Positions 35,523 to 47,244 of a DNA stretch of 64,000 nucleotides are shown piece by piece; position 1 is the stretch's first letter; each line of letters opens with the position of its first letter. The DNA lies in assembly GCA_950295325.1 (NCBI GenBank), contig OX485805.1, positions 49,128,758 through 49,192,757 of the forward strand, given 5' to 3'. The stretch comes from Polytrichum commune. Its lineage: Eukaryota; Streptophyta; Polytrichopsida; Polytrichales; Polytrichaceae. A program made the position numbers and the translations under genes. Below the pieces are notes generated by a model that did not search any database, was not told the DNA's origin, and saw only the letters and a program-made list of their open reading frames with translations.

Positions 35523-38500
35523 TCATGCATAGCTCAGGTACGTACTAGCTGCGGCAGCAGTTTTGGTCTGCCTCTTCCTCTTTTGACCTGGACCGGTAGC
35601 TGCAGGTGGAGCAGGTGGATTAACCGCGGCTGTAGGTTTAGCTCTGGTCTGCCTCCTTCTCAACCTTGGAGCTCCGGGAACTTTTGCAACAACTTTGGGT
35701 TTAAGAGTGCGCTTCCTCTTAGGGGCGGCCGGCTTCTTCTTCGCACTCTTGGCAGCCCGGCTTGGTGCTGCGTCTTCCACAATCCCTGCTCATCATGTCA
35801 ATTGAAAGACCACATGTTAAGGTGATTTCTATTTAGATCATCATGATTTGATGCAGCAGGGTCACAACTATGTCTCAGGTTTCACCAAGCCGACACTCAT
35901 TGACTTGAAACAGCCTGCCCTCATATTGGAAGCAACATGATGTAGCTGCTATGGTAACATAGCACACTATGTAGGTGATCTTCAGTCTCATATTAACATG
36001 GTTTCCGAATCAAACCTTGATAGAGTCAAACACTAAGAATCCAAAATACCAAAATATGTAATTCAACTATCTCTTACTGATGTGTTTAGAATCATTTTTC
36101 ATACAATGACAGGTACATTTGTCAACAGTTGGTCATTTTGTTTCTTACCATCCGCTGCTTCATGAGCAGCGATGTAAGATGGTAAACTGCGAACATGGTG
36201 AGTGTTCATTATCAAGGCCGCTAACTGGTGGTTGTTCCTCCTCAAAGCTTCATTGAAGATGACCCTGCCAAACAAAAAGTTTACGTTCTAGTTATAAAAT
36301 ATTTACCTACTACACAAACATATTATGCAAACACCACATAAATTGGGAACTTTTGTAGGGGACACTTCATTCGTGAGCACTACCAGAAATGCATGTCATC
36401 ATGGAAATGGATGTTGAGGCTCGCGTTCTACAATCAACCTGATAACAAATTCAATAATCATATCAAAGTACTTTGCAGTTCACTAGATTTAGTAACAAGT
36501 TCACACACCTGCTGGCATCCCCTTCGGATGCATATAAGCCCAATATTATACACCTGCAACAAGCAAGAATACCCCCCCAAAAAAGTTTAGGAACAATTAT
36601 GTGTTCATACAAGAGATCAGTCTTTTAACTCAGGACACACTTGAATGAATCATAATGGCATGCCTTGAGCGACATTCAAACATGCATGAACCTCAAGCAA
36701 ACTTCCAATACCACTTTCATTTGGGCAAAATAGAACTTAAGAAAGAAAATGGTTAGAAACTATGAACATGCATTTGTAGATGACATATGTTGAAGATACC
36801 ATATTTCAGGGACATACATTTTGGCTTTCAAGTCAGGCTTATAACCAGCCTGATAACGGTCGTTGCCAATTTTCTTCACGCCTGGATACTTAGCTTGAGC
36901 CCCTTTGCCTCGGCTATCGCGTCGAACATAAATGATTAGCTGCTCCTTTGAGAGCTTGTAGAGCTGTAATAACATAAAAAATTAACTTGAAAACAAATCA
37001 AATAAGGCACTTTAATCACTGAAACGGTTGATTTGCAATGATTGTTAAATAGTGCACAACAATTTCTACTTGATGCTTTTGAAATATCATCAGACGAAAA
37101 CTCGGTTCAAGTCCTAGTAAGTAGGATGAACAGTACATGTGTGATCTCCACTCTGTAATCTTCTGGTGTGAAATTTATATCAGCTGTTGGTCCAGTCAAT
37201 AAGAGTGCAGCTCGATCGTAGGCCCTGCAACAAAAATTGTATGAAGAAGGTCATCCTAGATTCAGCTTAGAGCTAGACCACAAGAATTTGCAGGTACATT
37301 TTAATAATTGTTTAACAATTTAATTGACATAGATCGACTAAAATGATACTGGTCTAGTATGTGTAAATCTACCTATTTGATTATTTTTGATGTCAAATTT
37401 CTTGGACAAATTAATCAAACGAATATTGAGAAGTCTGGTCACCAGTCACAGGATGTTGCCAATTATTAGTACCTGGCTGCGTCCTCTTTAGTCTGAGAGG
37501 CACCTGCCAATAGCATGTAACAATTTGAGCGCATGTCAATGTACAAACCAAAAAAAAAATTCTTAAAAAATTCTCATCTACCATGAAAGACATCAATTTG
37601 CAAGTCTACAGAAAGCATGCTTCAATTTTTGTGGAAGGTTGATGAATGAATTTCACAGTAACTCACCGAGATATACTTGGGCATTGTTATGCCTGCACTC
37701 ACAGGGATCACACGTACAGACACAAATAAATGAGTATATGTATCGCATTATTTTGGTGTTAGTGAAAATCCGTTAGAGTTCCATATTAAAGGCCCGACAG
37801 CCATCTTAATATAATAAAATCCATTTGTTTCCAACAACCACTAAGGTTAAAAGCAATAAAACAGAAAACCTAAACTCTGACAGCAACACTAACTGCAACT
37901 GACAATTACACTTCAGACTTGCTCAAAAGATCACTTTCCAAATGTGATCATAGGCTCTCCTTACAGCATCCCATAAACAAGGACCTGCCAATAAACACAA
38001 AGCGGCAGCGGCGACCAAAGGACGCTGCACTGCAGAAACAAGATCTGACAGTTTCACATTCCATCACTCAAGTGCAGGCGCCTGTATTAACTGATGGCAT
38101 CATATAATCCAGTACTGATGGCGAGTGCAAAGATCTTGTCAACCATAACATAGAGCAGATCATGACCGACCATGAGAGCAAGCACAGATCGGGATGTGCA
38201 CAAAGAAATTTACTTCAAGGCTCACACTCCAAGACAAACTGGCAGGAATGAATACACATAATATGGATAAAGCCATGAACAAACTCATCTGTAAGATTGA
38301 GTCCAGCATTTCAGAATAATCAACACGCTGACATGAAACAATCAGCAAATGCACAGGTTGACATGAAAAAATCTACAATCATAAGGTTGACTTGAAACAA
38401 CCAACAATCTAGAAGCTACATGGAACAATCAACAATCAACAGGTTGGCATGAAACAAGCAAAACTCGAGAAGGCTAACATGAAGAAAACAGAACCTTGAC

Positions 38501-41500
38501 ACAAAACAAATCGGTAACTGTGCATACCAGATGTGTGCCTCCCAGCGGCCGGTCCTCTTGTAGAATGTAACTCCCCGAAACTCTGAGCTTTGGCTCTTGG
38601 GGCCATGGCGGGATTGCCTGCGACGCTGCACTGGCAACTGGGCAGCATTGTCGAGCACGGGTGGCTCTTCGTAGTCATGGTAATGCGCCACACCATTCGC
38701 ACGAGCGCGCAAGTAACCTCTCGGAGGAGGCATAGCTGGTACCCCGAAGAAGGCCAAGCAGTTGACACAGGGGGCGAAGGGGTCACAACGAACTGGCACA
38801 TGTTGGTCAAGGGTAGGAGCACCATCTCCTCCCCCTTCGCCCACATCTCCTCCCACTCTTCCCACAACGATGACGTGGGCTTCCTCCACAGTGGGGTCAC
38901 CGGTGCCATGGTTGACCTGTACAGTCTGCTCAATGGCATTCTGCTGCTGCACTGGGATGATGGGTTGCGGCTGAGGAGCTGCAGGAGCGGCTATGTTGAT
39001 GTTGTTCGCAGGCTGCATCTGCTCCTGCGGTCGAGGACGCACTGGGCGACCTCTTTTTCGTCGGGGCTGCACCTGGGGCTCCGGTGGAGGCGCCACTGGG
39101 GCTCCGATTATAACCCCCGGCTGGGCCTCCTCCTGGGACTGCCGGACAATGGGTAGATTTGCTTCCTCGGGCTGGGTCTCCTCCCGGGGCCGCATCATGT
39201 CCCCATGTGGGACGATTGTCCCTGACTGAACATGGGGCTCAGGGTGTAGGATGATTGCCCCTGGTTGCACAAGGGCCTGAGGATGTGGGCTATTTGTCCA
39301 TGCAGGCAAGACATCGGGCGCAGCATGTTCTTCGAATGGAATTGGCTGCTGCTCTTGGGGCGGAGCATTTCCTTCCGATGCCCCTGCAGGCTGCAGCTCT
39401 TGGGGTGGAGGATGTTGGCCGATTCTCTGTGATTGCATTTGGGGCGGAGCATGTCCTCTGAATGGTCGTGGCTTCCAGGGTAGCGGAGGTCGTCCTCCCA
39501 ATGGCCTTGCCTGCTCGTAAGGTGGAGCGTGTCCTCCGACTGCCCTCGGCTGTGGCGGAGCATATCCTCCAAATGGCCCTGGCTGTGGACGGGGCAGCAT
39601 ATGTGCATGTCTGCATGCGAATGGGGTCGTCTGGTCCTGCGACAGCATGTGAGCATGTGGGCCAAATGCCCCTGACTGCTCCTGCTGGGGCTGCTGGGGC
39701 TGCTGGGGCTGTAAGGTGACTCTTGTGGGAGCCATCTCATGAATCACAGATGGTGTGCATACTCTAGCCGGATGCGGATCCTGGGGCTGCTGTACCTGCT
39801 GCCGAGGTGCACTGGGTTGTCTAGGTATGTCACCCGACTGCTCATGGGGCTGCCAATGAGGAAGAGATACCCGTTGGTGCTCATACTGACGATTTGCGGC
39901 TGGCGGGGCGAAACCTTGCGGCTGCTGTTGCGGCTGGCGCAGTTGATAGTTCAATGTAGGCTGCCTGAACTCGCTTAAGGGCTGCTGGGGATGATTGACA
40001 TGTGAGAGGTGTCCCCAAGGCCCCGGCTGTGGCTGAGGAGGAGGAGGTGGACATGTCCAGCTGCACATTGCGCCGACATGGCTTGGAGGAGACATGATGT
40101 GTCGCTCATGCACTTGTGTGTGGTCGTCATTTACAAGACCAGCGGTAGGCATCTGAGGAGCGGGAGCATCGATGTACTCCATGGGCTCATCGGTGTCAAC
40201 GGCCTCAGGGGCTACGTTAAGGTCGTATGCCCTTCTCTGAGGAGACTGGCCAAATGCCGGTTCGTTGATGTTTGTGGAGTCTTTCGGCATGGAAGCTGCT
40301 TCGACCGAGTTGGAAGTCATCGTTCTCATGCGCTCCTCGTTTGCATGAGTAGAGAAATTGATGATGCCCGGCTCCGAAACATGTCTTGCGACGTAGGCCG
40401 GTGGGTGCATTATGTTCTGAGCATGCTGCAACCTTGGGTGACTGGCTTCGACATACCCAACCGGGTAAGGATGTGGGGCGACTGCATGTGATCCAGGCCG
40501 GTGGTGGATCACATGAGCGCTTGGAGCTCCACATGGTATGGACGCACCAGGCTGAGGCCGGAGCTGGCATGTCGCGGCAGAGTGCGGGTTCATGTTCCTC
40601 TCAACGAAATTGTCGACGAAGCGTCTCATCTCTATTTGAAACTCCTTGCGCAACCCATCCCAATACTGCTCCGTTGGCCAATTGGCCGGAGGCGGAAACT
40701 GCTCCATTGGCCGATTGGGCGGAGGCGGAAACTGCTCCGTTGGCCGATTGAGTGGAGGCGAAAACTGCTCCGTTGGCCGATTGAGTGGAGGCGAAAACTG
40801 CTCCGTTGGCCGATTGAATGGAGGCGGAAACTGCTCCGTTGGCCGATTGAGTGGAGGCGGAAACTGCTCCGTTGGCCGATTGGAAGGAGGCGGAAACTGC
40901 TCCGTTGGCCGATTGGAAGGAGGCGGAAACTGCTCCGTTGGCCGATTGGCCGGAGGCGGAAACTGCTCCGTTGGCCGATTGGCCGGAGGCGGAAGCTGCT
41001 CCTCATGGTGAACACAGCAGTCCGGTGCATTCACAACAACATCGGCTTGTGGGCGGATGTCTTCACTTTCGCTTTGACGGATATGGTGAAATGCAGAGGT
41101 GCGTCCGAGGCCTAAAGTAGCACGTGCGGCTTCGATTGGCGGTAAACTCCCAGAAGACCTCCGCAAGATATTGGGCAGGGGGTGAATCGCTCCTGTCCGT
41201 GGAGGCTCGTCTCCTGCTCGGTTTCGAAGAAGCTCGGCTCCTGGAAACAGAGGCAAAGTGCTGACACCATGATTAGGAGGCGGCGGTTGTACTGGCCGAG
41301 GCACTGCAGACACAGGTCGAGTTGCAGAGTTTCGTAAAAGTGCTTCATTTCTCCGTGCGGGTTCCTCTTGCATCCCAAACGTAGGGTCGCCGTGAGGACC
41401 TATGTCCAGGCCACGCGGCGCCACATTGCTTCGGAAAGCTGGAGAAGGATTCCTTTGCAGATGCATGTAAGTGCTATCCAAGGAAGACGGTGGACGGGTG

Positions 41501-41595
41501 ACGTCGCAAGTCGCGCCTGATGCTTGGTACTCAAGCAGTTGCTCCCGGTTTGGCGGGAACGCTCGAAACCTTTCCGCCTCCCTCATGGGATACAT
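35523..41595 (-). CDS. AP2-family transcription factor, seven exons, 1,245 aa
   Basis: Exons (minus): 41595-38528, 37692-37667, 37503-37473, 37224-37137, 36963-36818, 36264-36149, 35785-35523; all GT-AG with agreeing phases; total 3,738 nt. The large first exon encodes about 1,020 residues of low-complexity, Pro/Gln-rich sequence with an 11-residue repeat (EQFPPPxNRPT) and a short basic stretch before the domain. The AP2 DNA-binding domain starts at the end of exon 1 ([20 protein letters not shown]) and continues over tiny exons 2-4 ([37 protein letters not shown]). The form is closest to the first repeat of euAP2 proteins. Exon 5 has the typical inter-domain linker ([16 protein letters not shown]) and a degenerate second repeat ([18 protein letters not shown]). 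The C-terminus is Lys/Arg/Pro/Ala-rich, AT-hook-like, and nuclear. The start at 41595 ([10 protein letters not shown]) is the first Met of the conserved-looking part; the frame is open 29 codons further, and an acceptor-like site just before it leaves room for a 5' exon. Confidence 0.9.
40668..41005 (-). repeat. 33-bp coding minisatellite in the AP2-family gene
   Basis: About ten head-to-tail 33-bp units encode EQFPPPxNRPT with variation mainly at one residue (A, S, L, F or P). Length in multiples of three keeps the frame; copy number is likely polymorphic. Confidence 0.95.
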
Positions 41596-43165
41596 GCTTG
41601 CCGAAAGAACAGAAAATGTTACAATAGCTTGGCTTGGCCTTACTTGTGTCTGGGCTAAGATGGGTGTCGGACAAACGCACAATCTGTAGCACTGATCTTA
41701 GCCTCCTTCCTTTCTTTTTTCTTTTCTTTTCTCTTTTTTTTTTTTTTAATAAAGGATTTAGTAACCCGAGGGGGGGGGGGGGGTGGAAAGTGTTTTGGGC
41801 GGCGTCTATGTGCACCTAATGGGCTATGTGTCTCTCAAACGATCTACCCTTTCTATGACTACTTCGGCTCAACCTGAACTTGGGTACTAGTTCCTAGTTC
41901 TACTGAGAGAAGTTTTACAGTCAAGTAGGTGGCTACAACGACTCCTATGTAACTGCAGTTAAGACAAACTCATGAAAACGCAAGATCTTCGTGCCCTTTC
42001 AGGGTCTCTCCCGCCTGGTGCTGCGGTGTCGTAGTATTCAGTGCCTTCAGGCTTCGGCAAAGCGGCGAAGGCGTGTCGTATAGAGCACTCGTGAGCAGCC
42101 TACAATGCTGCAGTGTTCTCGTCGTCCAATTCCGGAAAGGAGGCTGGACGGATATTGCTGCTTTAACAGCCACTGCTGGTGCACCCACCTCCAAGCTTGA
42201 GCCGATTTTATCTCCCCGGACGCCTCAAGAACAGTCTACCTCAATGACGGACAGCCATCCAGATCGAAAGGGCTGCACATTGAGGAGCATCTCCAATGAG
42301 TACGTATGAACACAAGGGTCAACACTCCTTGGGTTAACTACAGAAAGTTACCAACAACCAGAGTGGAAGCAATAACAGTGATCCGTGAAAGCAAGCAAGG
42401 GGTTCGAGATACACGAAACTACAACGGTTACACTGGTCATTCCAAAATGCTAATGTGACATTCTAACACCAACTTCACAGCCCCCACCCAGACGAAGAAG
42501 ATGACCCAGCTATAGAAACTCCCACTTGACTAGAGGCCAGAAACCACCACGCTAAATAGCTAAGCCCCCTTGATATTTCGACAACACAACCTCTGTTTAC
42601 AAAGCTTCCACGAAAGACATCGACACTTGACAAATGGTGGGATAACACACATACCTTTACTCACAACCCGTGACTCGGAACTTGAGCAACGATCTTCACC
42701 ACAGGTGCTGCACACCTCTAGCTCACGAACGAACAAGAAACTCTTAGCACGCTGGTACACGCCAACAGACCGACATAGGCTGGTCAGCAACCCTGATCTA
42801 CCGAGCCTCCAGCGACATGCGCTGCATGATCGGAACCGGATGGTTACGATAACCAACTATCAAAGCCCGAGAGCGTGAAGCAGCTAGCACGGGGAGCACT
42901 TCCCGAGCGCCAAACACAAATCGCGACGAAACGATGCTGCGAGAGAGTACAAAGCTAGGAAGGTAGCGTTGGAAGTGCGAGTTGGTCTGTGCTGGGGTTC
43001 CCCTTTTGAGCTCTTCCTCTCCCTCTCTCTCAAGCCTCTCTCCCTCTCTCTCTCTACCTGCAGCGATGCCGATGGTGGCATGGCAGCCTGTGACCTGGTT
43101 ACCCGGCCAGTTTCATCTGAGGATCAGACTATGGCAGGCCCTGCGCTGACCACCGGCAGACTTGG
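41596..43165. promoter_or_regulatory. Probable 5' UTR and promoter region of the AP2-family gene
   Basis: Contains a T-rich tract (41707-41748), a 14-G run (41770-41783) and a CT-rich tract (about 43008-43062, runs of CTCTCTCT) such as is common in plant 5' UTRs. No further coding exon could be supported. No core promoter element is clear. Confidence 0.35.
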
Positions 43166-43169
43166 ACTA

Positions 43170-43209
43170 AATGAATGAATGAGTGAGTGAATGAATGATA
43201 GAATGAATG
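43170..43209 (+). repeat. (GAAT)n microsatellite
   Basis: Imperfect GAAT/GAGT units, about ten. Confidence 0.85.
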
Positions 43210-44100
43210 GGGTTAGCCCAAATCCCAGTTGCAAGCAGCAGCTGCTTTGTGTTTGGGTTTGGGGTGCTTGTTTACAGGCTTGCTAATCATCAATGGTGGT
43301 GTAACCTCATAAACTGAACAAAAGATAGCTATGTCTCCTCGTTTTATTGCTGCAAGTTAGCATGGATCACTATACTCTAATCCGCTTACCTTGGACTATA
43401 CGAATGCACGAGCTGAGGTTGACAACATCTTAGTACATGAGAACCAACTAATTCAAAGTTTTAAGGTATGTCATTATAAGGCTATGTGTCCTAGTAGTAG
43501 TTTGCAGATCTAGGCTGAATGAATGAAGTTAGGCCAAAGCCCAGCTGCAAGCAGGAGCTGCATTATGTTGGGTTTGGGGTGGTTGTTTCCCTTCCTGACC
43601 ATCAATGATGGTGTAACTTCATTAATTCAACAAAACATAGTAACATCTCCTCTTTTAATAGCCGCAAGCCTGAATCTCTCTACTATAATCTGGCTCGTGA
43701 CCTTGGACTAAACTACTGCAGGGCCTTCCAGGTCTATATCTTAGTATGAGAAAACAGCAATGAGTTTAGGCTACGTGCTTCTTTGGAGCCTTGTACTAGT
43801 AAAATCATAGGAAGTTAGCTGTGGCATCCAAGAACCATTCTCCTGCCGATACTATAATTGTACTGATCCAGAATGAAGGCTCAAGGCAAGCAGGAGCTTT
43901 GTTATGGGTGTAAAGTGCTTGTTTCCCTTGCTAAGTCTGAATGTGCATTAGGTTGGGGCATCCCATGCTTATGTTCTCAAGGCTCACATTCTTGAACGCA
44001 CACTGCGTAATAATGTCATATATACAATCTCTACATGGGAGTAAAGTAATGCAGGATGTGGATAAACATGAAACTAACAATTTTAAGGTACTATATAATC
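43190..44100 (+). repeat. Three diverged tandem units of about 300 bp
   Basis: Blocks GAATGAA, GCAAGCAGSAGCT, GGGTTTGGGGTGSTTGTTT, CATCAATGRTGGTGTAAC, ATCTCCTC and CTTGGACTA recur in the same order at about 43190-43490 and 43510-43800; a shorter, weaker third copy is at about 43868-44050. Non-coding. Confidence 0.7.
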
Positions 44101-46956
44101 ATTTGAAATGTACTAGTTTTGGATCCAAGAAAAAACTAGTACCATGACAGTTATGGAATTCACCACCCCCTACCAGAACACCTATATAATATCATATATA
44201 CAAGGCTCATCATCAAAAACAAGGATTTGGCATTTTATAATGAGTTCATAGTAAAGCATGAGGTGTTATAATAAAACATTCATTGCAGACATAAGGCATA
44301 TAATAAATCAAAAATGTTTTGGAAAAATCTTATTATATCCTAAATCCCATGCATAATGAATTTTCTTATTCTTTTCGTATTATCCATTGCTTGCAAAAAA
44401 TAAGGTCAAGAACGTCAAATGAGATATCATTGGTTTCATTTTCTTGAGTTCCTTGCAACAAGACCAAATTCATCTGGAGAATAAGATTTGTGAATGAAAA
44501 AACAAGGATGATTCAAAAAATGCTTATTACTTAACACATGTTGCCACCTGAGGTCACTATCATTGATCAAATTAATGGTACCAATGGTAGTCCAGACTCG
44601 AAATGGAGGCACAGTTCCAAGCAAGTGAAGGCGTTGTTTTGGTTTTAGTATGGGCTACTTTATAATCCCTTCAGCTAGCCAATAGTTAATTCCAGACAAC
44701 CACCAAAGTGGCTCCAAGCATGAATCATGGGCACAGAGGCCACAAGCTATGAAAAAATTTAAATGAGGTTAGGGTATTTAATTACACTGCTGGTACTAGT
44801 TTGCTATTCAAGAGGAAACTAGTACCATGATAACAGCTATGGAAGCAGAGTCATATTTCTTAGTACCAATGCAAGCCTACTATAGCACTCACTTCCACCT
44901 CATTATTTGAACATGGTCTTGACTTGTTCTTTCCTATAGACCTATGTTCTTCATTTTTTTCCAACTTCATATCAAGGAGTTTTACAAGGAAAAAAAGACA
45001 ACTACCTATGGATGGAAGGTTTGCTGTATGTGATTTACTTCGGACCCTATGTTGAACTGAAAGTGTTTGTACCAAAAAGACTTTGTCGAAAGTTTGAGAA
45101 AGTGAAGTCACTGGCTAACAGCTGTACTCCCAAGTAACCTATATTGGTGTATCAAGAATTAGTTGTCTTTTGGGAGTCTCTTGGGTAAGTGGATCACATC
45201 ACCCTATGTAATAACTGTAACATATAGATATCAATTTAATCGGATAAACAACGATCCTGTAGTTAGAAACCCTTTGTGTCTGAAATGAAGACCAACGAAA
45301 ATGCAGTCCCAAGAACTGGCTCTTTGATTTAGTAGTAGCCCAGTGGCCTTCATTAACACTAGAGAGATATGGTTGCTGACAAATGTGGTTCTAGGATTCC
45401 ATTTTCTAGAGTAGTTTAGGAGTACTAGTAGGTTTAAGTGTATCAAAGGGTGATGGTGCTTTCTGATCAGGGCTGGGGGTTATACTTGGCATTCTGTGCA
45501 AACAAAATGGAGGCAAGATGTGTTGGGTTTCCAATACCTCCCCCTTACCTCCAAAGGTGTGTTGTTGGTATTGATTGTATTGTTCTCAGTTTGGCACAAT
45601 CTTACCACGGTTTCCTTTTTCTTTTTCTTTTTCCTTTTTTTAAGGCCAACGAAACAAGGCTTCATTTCACTGGCATTAACCATACAAGGTCATTGATTTG
45701 TTCCCTATTGACAATCAAGAGTGAGTCGGCGCTTGGAAACATTGCAGTGTAGGTGGAGGGAATGGAGCTAGAGGTAACTCATTCAAGATAGGACACGACA
45801 ATTCACAGCTTTGAAAGACAACATCCGGAATGGCGTCATCACTAAGTGAGTCATAATATCTAGTAACCCAACTGCCTTGTGGTGCCTTCCTAGGGGTATG
45901 TTGGATAAATTGCCGGCATTGTGCCAAGATGGCATAAATAAGGTTGTCGAAATAATCTCATACTCTCCCTCGTCCTTCTCATCTTGTTTGTACCGATGCT
46001 TAAGGACATGGCATTGCAATGGTTGGCGGTTACTTGCATCCCAAAGATCCTTAGTGGTACCAAGCATGTTCTTTTTAAATTGAGTTGTCCTAGCCTTAGA
46101 GAAAGCTTATAGAGGAGGGGGGGGTGCAGTAGTCAAAAATTTAGGAACTACGTGCGATAGAATATAGGGTCTAGTATTACTTGTGGGTAAAATTTGTGAA
46201 GTAGTTACATACAATATAGGGTGTTCTAGGTGTGTGAATTAGTTTTATTTGTGACATAGCTTTTGACATAACATCATGAAATTATCCAAGTGGTACATAT
46301 GAAAATGTGCTATGGAAATAAAGGGCTAGATATGAAGAATCATATACCTTGCATTTGAATTGTGCAAATGGATGAATAGTTGTTGATTTACTATGAAGAA
46401 TCAAGGGATGAATGAAGTCACTCCCCCCAACAGCTTCTAAATCAAGGTTTCATTATTCTTTGTCTTCAGAACAACTTCAACCCAATGAACGGGGCTTAGA
46501 GTTTAGCATACACTCTAAGGACTTTGGGGAATTGGGAAAATTTCTTCACACCTTAAATCAAGCATATAAGAATTTGAAACTACCCATAAGGGTGCTAATA
46601 TTCACAATAATTTTTAAATTATTATTATTATGAAAATGAGCATGCCTTATAATCCACTCAAGTAGTTGAGTAACCCCCACCCCCATAATAGTACACTACG
46701 TTTTCGCATGTGTATACTCATTTCAAGAGGGAGTGCCCCCCTCCGCCCCCAAAGAGAGAAACCAAATTCAATACCTTTCATTTCATTATTCCACCATAGG
46801 CTAGATCATAAAACCTCATAGCTATTTATAGGTGGAAGAACTAGAACATATTCGTTAATCCTTTTCCATGCTTACCCTATCCTTTTCTAGACATGGAACC
46901 TAGAGACAGTAGGTGCTCCCTCAAAAACATTCATCATGGACTCTTGTTCCACTTGT
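44101..46956. other. Spacer, no supported gene
   Basis: AT-rich, with scattered short frames only. One copy of the ACAAGGTCATTG motif family lies at about 45650-45695, next to a T-rich tract. Confidence 0.5.
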
Positions 46957-47244
46957 TCATATGGTCGGACTTGGAGCACCAAAGTGGAAACCTAATAAGG
47001 ATGTGTAGATAATGTTTCTGCCATCAAAAACTTGCAAGACCCATTTAACAAGAAGGCTTCTAGTGGCCACCTCTAGGTCTGTGAGACTTTCCCCTCCATG
47101 TTTGAGTTTCACACAACAGTCCATCCATGCCACCCTAAATCTTACATGTGAGTTGAACCTCCCATAGATAATTCCATAACATGGCATGAACGTGTCTAAT
47201 TGCCCTTCAAGTTCTATCCTCGCCTCCCACAAAATACCATACAT
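46957..47244 (-). mobile_element. LINE reverse-transcriptase tail relic
   Basis: A 95-codon minus frame with VRFRVAWMDCCVKLKHGGES and LLVKWVLQVFDG matches the region after the catalytic domain of plant LINE ORF2 (pattern W..CC..K..GGLGL.D....ALL.KW). Only this part is preserved. By-eye assignment. Confidence 0.45.

Noticed and set aside
40501-41115. Repetitive plus-strand frames ([11 protein letters not shown])
   Set aside because: Antisense reading of the AP2-gene minisatellite; the 33-bp period keeps every frame open.
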